Assembly (NCBI GenBank): GCA_030425645.1
Contig: JAUHZK010000005.1
Coordinates: 1-64,000, forward strand
Direction: 5' to 3'
Length of the DNA: 64,000 nucleotides
Source: Gammaproteobacteria bacterium
GTDB taxonomy: Bacteria > Pseudomonadota > Gammaproteobacteria > JAPPPA01
A model generated the notes under the pieces. The model had not been told where the DNA came from and made no database searches. It saw only the letters and a list, made by a program, of their open reading frames with translations. Numbering within the stretch: position 1 is the first letter of the stretch; the number at the start of each line of letters is the position of its first letter. Below, piece by piece: positions 8,242 through 16,292 of the stretch. Made by a program: the position numbers and the translations under genes.

Positions 8242-9135
8242 CTACGCTTTAATCCGCAAAATCCGAATCGCGCCACTCAATACGATAAGCGCAATAATGA
8301 ACCCAATAATTAAGTCTGGGTAATGCGAGCCACTCCACGCAATCAGCCCGCCGGCCAAAATCACACCGGTGTTGGCGATGACATCGTTGGCCGAAAAAAT
8401 CCAACTGGCTTTCATATGCGCGCCGCCGTGCCGGTTTTTAGATACCAAGAGTAAACACCAGACGTTGGCAATCAATGCGACAAAGCCCATGCCCATCATC
8501 AATGTAGATACGGGTTCGCTGCCATAAAGGAAGCGCCTCACGACTTCGCTTAAGGCGCCGATAACAAGCGCTAACTGGAGCCAGCCTGATAGATGGGCCG
8601 CGCGCAGCTTGATTGAACTGGCCCGCCCCACCGCATACAAGGCAATGCCGTATACCGCTGCGTCGGCGAACATATCTAAGGAGTCCGCGAGAAGACCCGT
8701 GGATTGGGCCTGCCAACCCACTGCAAATTCGACCAGAAACATCACGGCATTAATGCCAAGCAACCACTTCAATATGCGGCTTTCTTGGTCAGCGCTGCTG
8801 GAACTGTCGATGACGCTATCGATGTCGCTGGGATTGGCTTCACTACTACTGATCAGCTTTCCACCTAAGCCGGTAGATTCAATACGCTCAGTAACGGCGC
8901 TTTCATTGTCGGCGTGAAAGACCTGAACCCGGCGCTGGCTTAAATCACATGTGGCCACTACCGACGGTTGTAAATCGTCTAGCGCCATCCTGATCATGCT
9001 TTCTTCAGCCATGCAGTCCATTTTTGGCACCGAGTATTCACTCACATGAGTAAGGGAATCGCGACTGACTGAGGATACGTCAGTAACCTTGCTTGATTGG
9101 CTACTACCGCAGCTTCCAGAACATTCTGAGCTCAT
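8242..9135 (-). CDS. Cation transporter, CDF-like, with N-terminal HMA-like domain
   Basis: A 297-residue protein. The N-terminus is Cys/Ser rich, followed by an HMA-like segment around residues 30-85 (PKMDCMAEESMIRMALDDL). About six membrane segments of the cation-diffusion-facilitator type follow. The first metal site is LADSLDMFADA; the second reads SANDVIAN, where many CDF proteins have H-x3-D. I recall that N-D form from a distinct short 'cation transporter' subfamily. It starts 4 bases after czcA and ends the czc operon. It probably moves Zn or Co from cytoplasm to periplasm, but the direction and metal are inferred. Confidence 0.75.
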   Translation of the reverse strand: MSSECSGSCGSSQSSKVTDVSSVSRDSLTHVSEYSVPKMDCMAEESMIRMALDDLQPSVVATCDLSQRRVQVFHADNESAVTERIESTGLGGKLISSSEANPSDIDSVIDSSSSADQESRILKWLLGINAVMFLVEFAVGWQAQSTGLLADSLDMFADAAVYGIALYAVGRASSIKLRAAHLSGWLQLALVIGALSEVVRRFLYGSEPVSTLMMGMGFVALIANVWCLLLVSKNRHGGAHMKASWIFSANDVIANTGVILAGGLIAWSGSHYPDLIIGFIIALIVLSGAIRILRIKA

Positions 9136-9139
9136 GTTT

Positions 9140-12100
9140 TTATCCTTCTAATATTGTGTTTGCTGGGGCGCGAGCGGCATCGGGCCGATTGCGATAAAGC
9201 CAATGATACAAGGTGGGCAACACAAGCAAGGTGAGCAGCGTGGACGAGATAATGCCGCCGATAACCACCGTAGCCAATGGCCGCTGCACCTCAGCCCCGG
9301 TGCCAGTATTCAAAGCCATGGGTACAAACCCCAAGCTAGCGACCAAGGCAGTCATCATCACCGGGCGTAAGCGAGTTAATGCACCGTCAATAATGGCCAT
9401 GTACAAGTCACCTTTCGATTGCCACAGCTCGCGGATAAAGCTCAGCATAACCAAGCCGTTGAGCACCGCAATGCCGGATAAGGCGATAAAGCCAATACCG
9501 GCGGAGATAGACAACGGCATATCACGTAGCCACAGGGCTAGCACGCCGCCAGTGAGAGCCAACGGTACGCCGGTAAAAATAATTAAGGCATCTTTAAGGG
9601 AGCTAAACGCCATCACCAGCAAGCCTAAAATGATGATCAGCGTAACCGGGACCACAATGCCTAACCGCTGAGAGGCCGATTGCAGTTGTTCAAATGTACC
9701 GCCGTAGGCCAGCCAATAGCCCGCGGGCAACGTCAGCTCGGAATCAACACGGCGCTGAACCTCGGCCACGAACGAGCCCAAGTCACGCCCACGCACATTG
9801 GCGGTCACCACCACTCGCCGCTTACCATTTTCGCGGCTGATCTGCGCGGGTGACAACTGCTCTTCTAACCGTGCCACTTCTTTCAGCGGCACATAGCCCC
9901 CGTCGGGCAGCGCAATAGGTAGTTGCGACAGGTAGGCTAAATCCTTTCTCAACGGTTCTGGCAAACGCACCATTAGTTCAAAACGGCGGTCGCCATTGAA
10001 GATTAGCCCAGCTGACTCGCCGCCGACGGCTGCGGCCACCACATCTTGCAGCTCACCCACACTCAAGCCATATCGCGCTACCGCTGTCCGGTAAGGAATC
10101 ACATTCAGCACGGGCAAGCCGCTTACCTGTTCAACCCGCACATCGGCAGCGCCCTCGATGCCGTTCATTAGCGACGCAATAGCTTCTGCGGATTCCAGTA
10201 ACACTGACAAGTCATCACCAAATACTTTCACACCGAGATCCGCACGAACGCCAGATATAAGCTCGTTAAAGCGTAGTTGAATGGGCTGCGAAAACTCATA
10301 GTTATTGCCGATCAAGGTTTGTAACTTGGCTTCCATTTGTTCTGCCAATTCAGCTTTTCTCAACCACGGGTCTGGCCATTCATCAGCGGGTTTTAGCATC
10401 ACATAGCCGTCACCGATGTTAGGCGGCATCGGGTCTGTAGCCACTTCGGCGGTACCAACACGGGCAAAGACAGTTTTAACCTGCGGGAAACTTAAAATTT
10501 CTTTCTCCACGGCTTGCTGCATGGCCACAGACTGCTCAAGCCCGGTGCCGGTTACTCGCAGCGATTGCACTGCTAAATCACCCTCGTCTAACTGCGGCAC
10601 AAACTCCCTACCCAGAGTGCTAGCCAGCCACAGGCTGACCACCAGCAATGCCACAGCTGCTAAAAGCACTAAGGCTTTGGCGCGTAGCGCCCAGGTCAAT
10701 ATTGGGCGATACAGCGCCTTGGCTTTTTGCATTACGGCATTTTCTTTTTCCGCCACAGGCGCGGTCATAAACGCGGCAATGGCTGCTGGTACTAGCGTGA
10801 CTGACATCACCATGGCAGCTAATAATGCCATCACCACGGTCGCGGCCATTGGGTGGAACATCTTTCCTTCAATGCCCGTCAGGCTGAAGATGGGGATATA
10901 CACCACCGTGATAATGCCCACGCCAAACAAGCTGGGGCGGATGACTTCACTAGTAGCGTTATAAACAACCTCAAGACGCTCTTTCAGCGGCAGCGTCTTG
11001 CCCGCCTGTTGGGCTTCACTTAAACGTCGGATGGCGTTTTCCACCACAATCACAGCACCGTCCACAATCAAACCAAAGTCCAACGCGCCTAGGCTCATCA
11101 AGTTAGCAGAAACGCCGGTGCGCACCATGCCGCTGATGGTGGCTAACATTGCCAAGGGGATCACCGCTGCGGTAATTAAAGCTGCGCGTATATTGCCTAA
11201 CAATAAGAACAACACCACAACCACCAACAAGGCACCTTCAAGCAGGTTTTTCTGCACGGTTGTGATGGCTTTATCAACCAGTGTGGTGCGGTCGTAAACC
11301 GGATTGGCCATCACGCCGCTTGGCAAGCTACGGTTAATCACCGCCAGCTTATCGCCCACTGCCTGCGCCACGCTGCGAGAGTTTTCCCCTAGCAACATCA
11401 TGGCCGTGCCCAACACGGTTTCTTTGCCGTCCTTGGTAGCCGCGCCCGTGCGTAGTTCTTTGCCAATGGCCACATCGGCTACGTCTTGAATACGCACCGG
11501 TGTGCCGTTAACGGTTTTTATCACGACATTTTCTATCTCGGCAATCGACGCTAATTGCCCCGGCGACCGCACCAGCAGTTGTTGTCCATTACGCTCGATA
11601 TAACCGGCGCCGCGATTGTCGTTGTTGTTTGCCAGTGCGTTTCGTATATCGTCAAAGCTCAGTTTCCAAGTCAGCATTTGCACGGGGTTCGGCAGCACAT
11701 GGTATTGCTTGTTAAAACCGCCAATGGTGTTGACCTCGGTCACGCCCGGCACCAAGGCGAGTTGTGGTTTGATAATCCAATCTTGTACTTCGCGCAGCGC
11801 CATGGCGTCCCAAGGTTCGCCATTCGCTTGCTGGCTGCCCGCTTTGGCTTCTACGGTGTACATAAAAATCTCACCCAAACCCGACGCTATTGGCCCCATT
11901 TCTGGCTCTAGACCCGGTGGTATTTGGCTGCGAATTTTACTGAGCCGCTCGTTGAGTAAGTTGCGGGCAAAGTACAAATCGGTGCCCTCTTCAAAGACCA
12001 CAGTAATTTGCGACAGTGCATAACGTGACAAGCTACGGGTATAGGACAGCCCCGGTAATCCAGCCAAGGCGGTTTCGATAGGAAACGTCACCCGCTGCTC

Positions 12101-12283
12101 GGTTTCTAACGGCGAGTAACCCGGTGCGGTTGTGTTGATTTGTACCTGCACGTTGGTGATGTCCGGCACGGCATCTATCGGTAGTTTTTGATAACTCCAG
12201 AGGCCAGCGCCGATGATGACAAAACACAGGCTTAAGACTAACCAGCGGCGCTCTACAGAGAACCGCAACATTGAATCAATCAT
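9140..12283 (-). CDS. czcA: CzcA-type heavy-metal RND efflux pump
   Basis: A 1047-residue RND pump of the heavy-metal-efflux class. Membrane segment 4 contains DFGLIVDGAVIVVEN, which matches the D-x5-D-x6-E proton relay of CzcA. The methionine triad of CusA is absent (FVPQLDEGDLAVQSLRV at the equivalent region), so Zn, Co or Cd is the expected substrate rather than Cu or Ag. It is preceded by czcB (12 bases) and followed by the CDF-like gene. The protein should take metal from periplasm or cytoplasm and pass it through CzcBC to the outside. Confidence 0.92.
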   Translation of the reverse strand: MIDSMLRFSVERRWLVLSLCFVIIGAGLWSYQKLPIDAVPDITNVQVQINTTAPGYSPLETEQRVTFPIETALAGLPGLSYTRSLSRYALSQITVVFEEGTDLYFARNLLNERLSKIRSQIPPGLEPEMGPIASGLGEIFMYTVEAKAGSQQANGEPWDAMALREVQDWIIKPQLALVPGVTEVNTIGGFNKQYHVLPNPVQMLTWKLSFDDIRNALANNNDNRGAGYIERNGQQLLVRSPGQLASIAEIENVVIKTVNGTPVRIQDVADVAIGKELRTGAATKDGKETVLGTAMMLLGENSRSVAQAVGDKLAVINRSLPSGVMANPVYDRTTLVDKAITTVQKNLLEGALLVVVVLFLLLGNIRAALITAAVIPLAMLATISGMVRTGVSANLMSLGALDFGLIVDGAVIVVENAIRRLSEAQQAGKTLPLKERLEVVYNATSEVIRPSLFGVGIITVVYIPIFSLTGIEGKMFHPMAATVVMALLAAMVMSVTLVPAAIAAFMTAPVAEKENAVMQKAKALYRPILTWALRAKALVLLAAVALLVVSLWLASTLGREFVPQLDEGDLAVQSLRVTGTGLEQSVAMQQAVEKEILSFPQVKTVFARVGTAEVATDPMPPNIGDGYVMLKPADEWPDPWLRKAELAEQMEAKLQTLIGNNYEFSQPIQLRFNELISGVRADLGVKVFGDDLSVLLESAEAIASLMNGIEGAADVRVEQVSGLPVLNVIPYRTAVARYGLSVGELQDVVAAAVGGESAGLIFNGDRRFELMVRLPEPLRKDLAYLSQLPIALPDGGYVPLKEVARLEEQLSPAQISRENGKRRVVVTANVRGRDLGSFVAEVQRRVDSELTLPAGYWLAYGGTFEQLQSASQRLGIVVPVTLIIILGLLVMAFSSLKDALIIFTGVPLALTGGVLALWLRDMPLSISAGIGFIALSGIAVLNGLVMLSFIRELWQSKGDLYMAIIDGALTRLRPVMMTALVASLGFVPMALNTGTGAEVQRPLATVVIGGIISSTLLTLLVLPTLYHWLYRNRPDAARAPANTILEG

Positions 12284-12295
12284 TGCAGTGCCTCC

Positions 12296-13237
12296 TTAGT
12301 GTTCATGCGAGGCGCTGGATTTCTCCAGCTCGGCTTTCAGCAAGTAGCTGTTACCGACGGCATAGCGATCACCGACATGAAGGCCAGCAGTCACTTCACT
12401 GAAATGGGCATCACGGCGGCCAATGCTAACGTCCACCACCTCGAACCCATGCTCGCTACGTACAAAGACCACGCGCTCGCCGTTGACTTGGTGGATGGCG
12501 TCATTGCGCACTGCCAAAGGCACGGTAAAGGTGTCGGTTACTACATTCGCTTGCACCAAGAGCCCCGGTGTCCAGCGACCATCGCTGTTGTCTAGCGGCA
12601 CATGCGCCATCACGGTGGGCTGTGAGTCCGATCCGGGATTTAGAAAGCGAATGGTTGACTGAGCTGATCGCGGCCCGGCACTCAGCGTGACGCTTTGGCC
12701 ATTCTTCACGCGGTCGGCATCCTGCGGAAATACGCTGAGCACAGCCCATAGCTTGCCAAAGTCAGCAATCGTCATCAGCGCTGACTCGCCTGCAAACTCG
12801 CCCTTGTTGGCATGTAAATCCACCACCGTTCCGCCAATAGGCGCTTTGATGGTGTAACGCTTAAGGCTGTCGTTCGCCTCGACCACTAAGAGCTCTTGCC
12901 CCTGCTTAACGGTGTCGCCCAAGCTAGGGGCTACTGACATAATTTGACCTGAGTAGCGCGCTTTTACATGGCTTACACGCTGCGGGTCGGGTTCGGTTTT
13001 ACCGAACAATGTAGCTGTGATAGTGAGCTCCGCCGGCGCCGCCTTTTCCAGCGTTATTTCAGCCTTTTCAATCGCAGCATTCTCCAGCTCCAGCTCTCCC
13101 TCTTCATGGTCGTCATGGCTTTTTTCGGTTGGATACTCTTCGTGATCGTCATGGTCATGAGGTGCCGCTGTCGCCGGGGCTGTTAGCACGGCCAATAGGA
13201 TTAAGGTAAGTAGAGTTTGATTAAATGTAAGGTTCAT
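12296..13237 (-). CDS. czcB: CzcB-type periplasmic adaptor, His-rich N-terminus
   Basis: A 313-residue membrane fusion protein with a signal peptide (LTLILLAVLTAPATAA) followed at once by a His/Asp/Glu-rich stretch (PHDHDDHEEYP, SHDDHEEGELEL) likely to bind divalent metal. A lipoyl-like barrel-sandwich portion (SHVKARYSGQIMSVAPSLGD and later IKAPIGGTVVDL) and beta-barrel segments follow. It is short for the family and has no CusF domain, unlike the cusB product of this island. It sits between czcC and czcA with gaps of 12 bases each, indicating one transcript. Confidence 0.88.
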   Translation of the reverse strand: MNLTFNQTLLTLILLAVLTAPATAAPHDHDDHEEYPTEKSHDDHEEGELELENAAIEKAEITLEKAAPAELTITATLFGKTEPDPQRVSHVKARYSGQIMSVAPSLGDTVKQGQELLVVEANDSLKRYTIKAPIGGTVVDLHANKGEFAGESALMTIADFGKLWAVLSVFPQDADRVKNGQSVTLSAGPRSAQSTIRFLNPGSDSQPTVMAHVPLDNSDGRWTPGLLVQANVVTDTFTVPLAVRNDAIHQVNGERVVFVRSEHGFEVVDVSIGRRDAHFSEVTAGLHVGDRYAVGNSYLLKAELEKSSASHEH

Positions 13238-13249
13238 GGCGATTCTCCG

Positions 13250-14554
13250 TTAGTCATCGCTATGTGGGGCGCTATCTGGGCCGATTTGGCCTAACAAACG
13301 CTCCAGCTCAATATTGATTTGATGGCTGCGCGTAGCGGCTTCCAACACTCGCTGCTGTGACACCATCAAGCCGCGCTGTTCGGCGGCTAGCTCAGCAAAG
13401 CTATAGCGGCCTCGGTTGTAAGCGCGTTGTGTTTCCTCAAACGCTCGCTGTCTGAGCGGCACGGCGGTATCGCGCAGCGAGCGTACTTCGGCGTTACTTG
13501 CTTCTAGCTGCGCATTGAGCGCCTGCAAACGCTGCTTAAACCTCCATACCGCGACATCGCGCTGCTGCTGTATACGTTGGCCCTCTAGCTGGCTTTCAGC
13601 TTCCGCGCCCTGATTACGGCGTGTAGAAAACAGCGGGATTTCCAAACCGAGTGAGAACGCTGTGTCGTCTGTGTCTGCAAAATGGCGCGCACCTACCCGC
13701 CAGCCCCAGTCGCTGGCACCCTCTGCTCGTACGCCTTCAGTTACAGCGGTTTGGAGTGCTATTTGTTGAGTGAGTAATGCGACCTGTGGGCTGCCTTCGG
13801 CCAGCTCGTCTATGTTGATCGAGCCAAGTGCTGTCGGCAGTTGAAGGAGCTTGGCCGCTACGTGGAAGTCGTTGTCTCCTTTTAGCGACCAAAACGCGGT
13901 GAGGGTACGGCGCTGAATGGCTAATTCAGTTCTCACGGTTGCCAGTTCGGCTTCATGCTCGGCAACCGCCGCTTTGATACGCAAAAGCTCCGCATCGGGC
14001 GCTGCCCCTGCTTCAACACGCTTGCTCACGTCTTTTTGAATACGTTGCTGCAGGGTAAGAGCCGCTTGCTTGATAGCCAGCTTCTCTTGTGTGGCTGCAA
14101 CCTGAATAAACTGTTGTGCCACATCGGCAGCGAGATTGATGACGGCTTGCTGGCGTTGTAACTCAGCGTGACTCATCTGCTGCGCCACAATCTCGCGCCT
14201 AGCCGCACGCTTGCCGCCTCGTTCCAGTACGGAGAATAGGCTGAGTGTGGATTCGGCGGCATCGGTACCGCTAAAACTGCCTGAGCCAGCAACGTTTTCC
14301 AGCTCAACGCCAAGATTAATAGCTGGTCTTAACGCTGCGGTTTGTTGTTGCGCCCGCAAACTGTCGTATCGCAACGGATACTCTCGCATTGACGGGTTTA
14401 AATCGATGGCAAGCCGAATGGCATCACTTAGCGCCAACGCTTTATCCTGACTATAAGCGGGGCCGGCAAGCGTTAGCGTCATGGCTACTGCGACGACGCA
14501 CCGCGACAGGGAATGGCCGAGCATAACGCTCAACCGCAAGGGTTTTGGAATCAT
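13250..14554 (-). CDS. czcC: CzcC-type outer-membrane efflux channel
   Basis: A 434-residue TolC-superfamily protein with an N-terminal signal (VVAVAMTLTLAGPAYS) and two similar alpha-barrel halves with long Gln/Ala/Arg-rich helices (for example EAESQLEGQRIQQQRDVAVW). It should form the outer-membrane conduit for CzcA/CzcB. It lies 12 bases ahead of czcB and 61 bases after the CzcI-like gene. The name follows operon position and the CzcC-like length. Confidence 0.85.
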   Translation of the reverse strand: MIPKPLRLSVMLGHSLSRCVVAVAMTLTLAGPAYSQDKALALSDAIRLAIDLNPSMREYPLRYDSLRAQQQTAALRPAINLGVELENVAGSGSFSGTDAAESTLSLFSVLERGGKRAARREIVAQQMSHAELQRQQAVINLAADVAQQFIQVAATQEKLAIKQAALTLQQRIQKDVSKRVEAGAAPDAELLRIKAAVAEHEAELATVRTELAIQRRTLTAFWSLKGDNDFHVAAKLLQLPTALGSINIDELAEGSPQVALLTQQIALQTAVTEGVRAEGASDWGWRVGARHFADTDDTAFSLGLEIPLFSTRRNQGAEAESQLEGQRIQQQRDVAVWRFKQRLQALNAQLEASNAEVRSLRDTAVPLRQRAFEETQRAYNRGRYSFAELAAEQRGLMVSQQRVLEAATRSHQINIELERLLGQIGPDSAPHSDD

Positions 14555-14615
14555 TGAATTGTCCTGATTGAATGAAAAGTCGCACTAGACCCAACGTCAG
14601 TGCGCGCTAGTCGAA

Positions 14616-14960
14616 TCAGGCAATCGGGGGTCTAAACGGCGTTAGTGGAGTTTGAGTAACCCAGCGGCGTTCGTAGCGGCTGATACCAAGCTGTGGAGAT
14701 AGGGTGTTATCAGTTACCGACCCACACCACGCCAAAGCGTTAAGGGAAAGATGGCAGCACTGGGAACAGTGAGAGTCAGCAGCATGGTCGCCTGCCGCCT
14801 CATGGCTCGTTTCTTGGTGATGTTGATGATGGCTTTCAGCTTCACCGCTACTGGCACTAACATGCGTATCAGCGGCTACTGGAGACACTTCAACTGCCTC
14901 GGCAAACCCGAAGCTTAGGGTTGCCAATATCAATAGCAGATGAAGTGACTTATAAAGCAT
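14616..14960 (-). CDS. CzcI-like small periplasmic His-rich metal-operon protein
   Basis: A 114-residue secreted protein. The signal peptide (LLLILATLSFGFAEA) precedes a His-rich region (ESHHQHHQETSHEAAGDHAA) and a short SHCSQCCHLS motif that could bind zinc-like metals. It ends TPFRPPIA, nearly the same tail as the first gene of the cus operon, although that protein is Cys-rich rather than His-rich. The matched position, signal and tail suggest paralogous accessory proteins tuned to different metals. The function is inferred from CzcI-type proteins of metal operons. Confidence 0.6.
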   Translation of the reverse strand: MLYKSLHLLLILATLSFGFAEAVEVSPVAADTHVSASSGEAESHHQHHQETSHEAAGDHAADSHCSQCCHLSLNALAWCGSVTDNTLSPQLGISRYERRWVTQTPLTPFRPPIA

Positions 14961-14964
14961 GCGC

Positions 14965-15330
14965 CTAGTTTACCTTGGCCTGCTCAATAATTTCTTGATG
15001 TTCGGTAGAAAGCGGCATAGGACGAAATGGACTGACATTGGCTCCGCCAGTATTGCCTTGTGGCACGAGGCCGATAGCCGTTTTGGTGAACGCACCAACA
15101 ATTCTAAGCATCTGACCAGCGATTTCTTTAAGGCTCCTGTTTCTCAAGCCCCACAACAGCATTAGGCCGTGTACTTTGGTGTGCCAATAAGTGGATTCCT
15201 GACCCAGCACATGAGCATTTTCAAGATGTTTGAATTCCTGCGTGACCAAACCCTGTTGGCGCGCAGCAACAGCAGCATCGAGTTCCGCCTGCACATGTGG
15301 CGCAATGTTCTTAGTAAATGTAGTCATCAT
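14965..15330 (-). CDS. DUF3703 family protein, first gene of the czc operon
   Basis: About 121 residues matching the DUF3703 pattern seen in metal-resistance loci: FKHLENAHVLGQESTYWHTKVHGLMLLW, then RSLKEIAGQ, PQGNTGGANV and FRPMPL (quoted in parts). Its role is unknown; the conserved His residues (HLENAH, WHTKVHG) could bind metal. An ATG at 15339 is excluded as start because it overlaps the -10 box. The tandem ATG codons at 15330 and 15327 are the first available, and lie so close to the predicted transcription start that the message would be almost leaderless. It is followed 4 bases later by the CzcI-like gene. Confidence 0.75.
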   Translation of the reverse strand: MMTTFTKNIAPHVQAELDAAVAARQQGLVTQEFKHLENAHVLGQESTYWHTKVHGLMLLWGLRNRSLKEIAGQMLRIVGAFTKTAIGLVPQGNTGGANVSPFRPMPLSTEHQEIIEQAKVN

Positions 15331-15337
15331 GCTGCGC

Positions 15338-15369
15338 ATTCTAAACCCTAAAGCTAACTATAGAGTCAA
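15338..15369 (-). promoter_or_regulatory. MerR-type promoter/operator of the czc operon (20-bp spacer)
   Basis: On the minus strand TTGACT (15364-15369) and TAGAAT (15338-15343) are 20 bases apart, with a dyad at 15345-15366 (half-sites ACTCTA and TAGGGT around 10 bases). The layout matches the cus-operon promoter at 8199-8230. It lies immediately downstream of the merR gene, so a single regulator could act on both sites. Confidence 0.8.
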
Positions 15370-15372
15370 GGC

Positions 15373-15798
15373 TTAATTTACCGACAGTGATTTCTCTACT
15401 TCGTCAGCGTTCAGTGCTTCAATAATTGGGCAGCTCTCTACACAGCCCTCACCGGAACATAAGTCGCTCAAATTTGAAAGCGCTGTTCGCACGCGCTCTA
15501 AATCGGCAATACGCTCTGCGATCAAAGATATTTTGCTATCGGTTAACTGCTTTACTTCTGACTTATCAGCGTCTTTGCTATCTGAAATCGCCAGCAAGTT
15601 CCGGATTTCATCAAGCGTAAAACCCAGCTCTTTAGCGCGGCGGATAAAACGAAGCCGTTTGACTGCAGCACTTGAATACTGTCGGTAGCCCGACGCCGTA
15701 CGTGCAGGCTCTTCAAGCAACTTTTCTTTTTCGTAATAGCGAATAGCTTGGACACTGACTTCGCAGGCTTTTGCTAATTTTCCAATGCTTAAATTCAT
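15373..15798 (-). CDS. MerR-family metal-responsive activator
   Basis: A 141-residue MerR protein. It has an N-terminal winged helix (IGKLAKACEVSVQAIRYYEK, then TASGYRQY), a long dimerisation helix, and a metal loop with Cys114, Cys119 and Cys123 in CSGEGCVESCPII. By alignment to CueR, Ser80 sits where CueR has Ser77 and ZntR/PbrR-type proteins have Cys. That residue favours a monovalent-ion sensor, but the extra loop Cys is unlike CueR. A good ribosome site (GGCAGGTGA) precedes the ATG. It probably activates both MerR-type promoters in the window. The inducer cannot be fixed from sequence. Confidence 0.85.
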   Translation of the reverse strand: MNLSIGKLAKACEVSVQAIRYYEKEKLLEEPARTASGYRQYSSAAVKRLRFIRRAKELGFTLDEIRNLLAISDSKDADKSEVKQLTDSKISLIAERIADLERVRTALSNLSDLCSGEGCVESCPIIEALNADEVEKSLSVN

Positions 15799-16190
15799 TC
15801 ACCTGCCTAACTAAAAGATTGCCAAAGAACATCTTAAGCTTAATCACTATAACCCTGACAGCAATTGCTTCGATCCTGCATAGAGCTTTGAGGGTGAACA
15901 AACCGAGGGGCGGGCAGAAGCCAACGTATCAAAGGTCTAAGACATAACAAACCATAATTCCCGGTTCCTAACGACTCGGACATCACCTTTGAGGTACACC
16001 GGAAACAACATACGGCTTCAGAAATCGTCGGTGGCACAGTCACAGACTAAGATTTAGTACCAAATTTAGTACCAAACTCATTCAGCCTAGTTACAAACAA
16101 CAACAAAAAAGAAAGCTAAAAACCCCATACTATGATTGATGTTGTTAGGGCTCAGTTGTACCGAGTAGCAGCTAGTTTTTGCGCAAATTT
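15799..16190. other. Intergenic region, merR upstream and island-edge sequence
   Basis: No convincing gene lies here. The part next to 15798 must hold the merR promoter, but I cannot pick clear boxes. At 16053-16076 the 12-base unit TTTAGTACCAAA occurs twice in perfect tandem; its TACCAAA part resembles the GGTACCAAA at the 3' end of the adjoining tRNA remnant, so it may be a recombinase arm site or decayed attachment sequence. Confidence 0.4.
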
Positions 16191-16247
16191 GATTCAAAAT
16201 CCCCCGCCCTAAAAAGCGTGCCGGTTCGAGTCCGGCCTCTGGTACCA
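16191..16247 (+). repeat. 3' half of tRNA-Leu(CAA): attachment-site remnant at island edge
   Basis: The sequence matches a leucine tRNA from the last bases of the anticodon 5' stem to CCA: anticodon loop TTCAAAA (anticodon CAA), TCCCC stem, a long class II variable arm, T arm GCCGG-TTCGAGT-CCGGC, acceptor strand CTCTGGT, discriminator A and encoded CCA. The 5' half is missing, so this is not a functional gene. Integrases commonly use the tRNA 3' half as att core, which makes this the distal attachment copy of an island whose intact tRNA would lie left of the window. Confidence 0.8.
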
Positions 16248-16252
16248 AATAC

Positions 16253-16286
16253 AAAAAAGGCCCTAGTTTTTGCTAGGGCCTTTTTT
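16253..16286. terminator. Bidirectional intrinsic terminator after the tRNA-Leu remnant
   Basis: A 14-base arm at 16253-16266 pairs with 16273-16286 (AAAAAAGGCCCTAG / CTAGGGCCTTTTTT) around a 6-base loop, giving a U-run on both strands. It was probably the terminator of the original tRNA-Leu transcript and now also serves the leftward oxidoreductase gene ending at 16293. Confidence 0.85.
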
Positions 16287-16292
16287 ATTTCC

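Noticed and set aside
12299-12662. Long frames opposite czcB and in other efflux genes
   Set aside because: They are antisense shadows of strongly coding efflux genes with no family resemblance.
16191-16247. A functional tRNA-Leu gene
   Set aside because: The D arm, 5' acceptor strand and most of the anticodon stem are missing, so it is a remnant.
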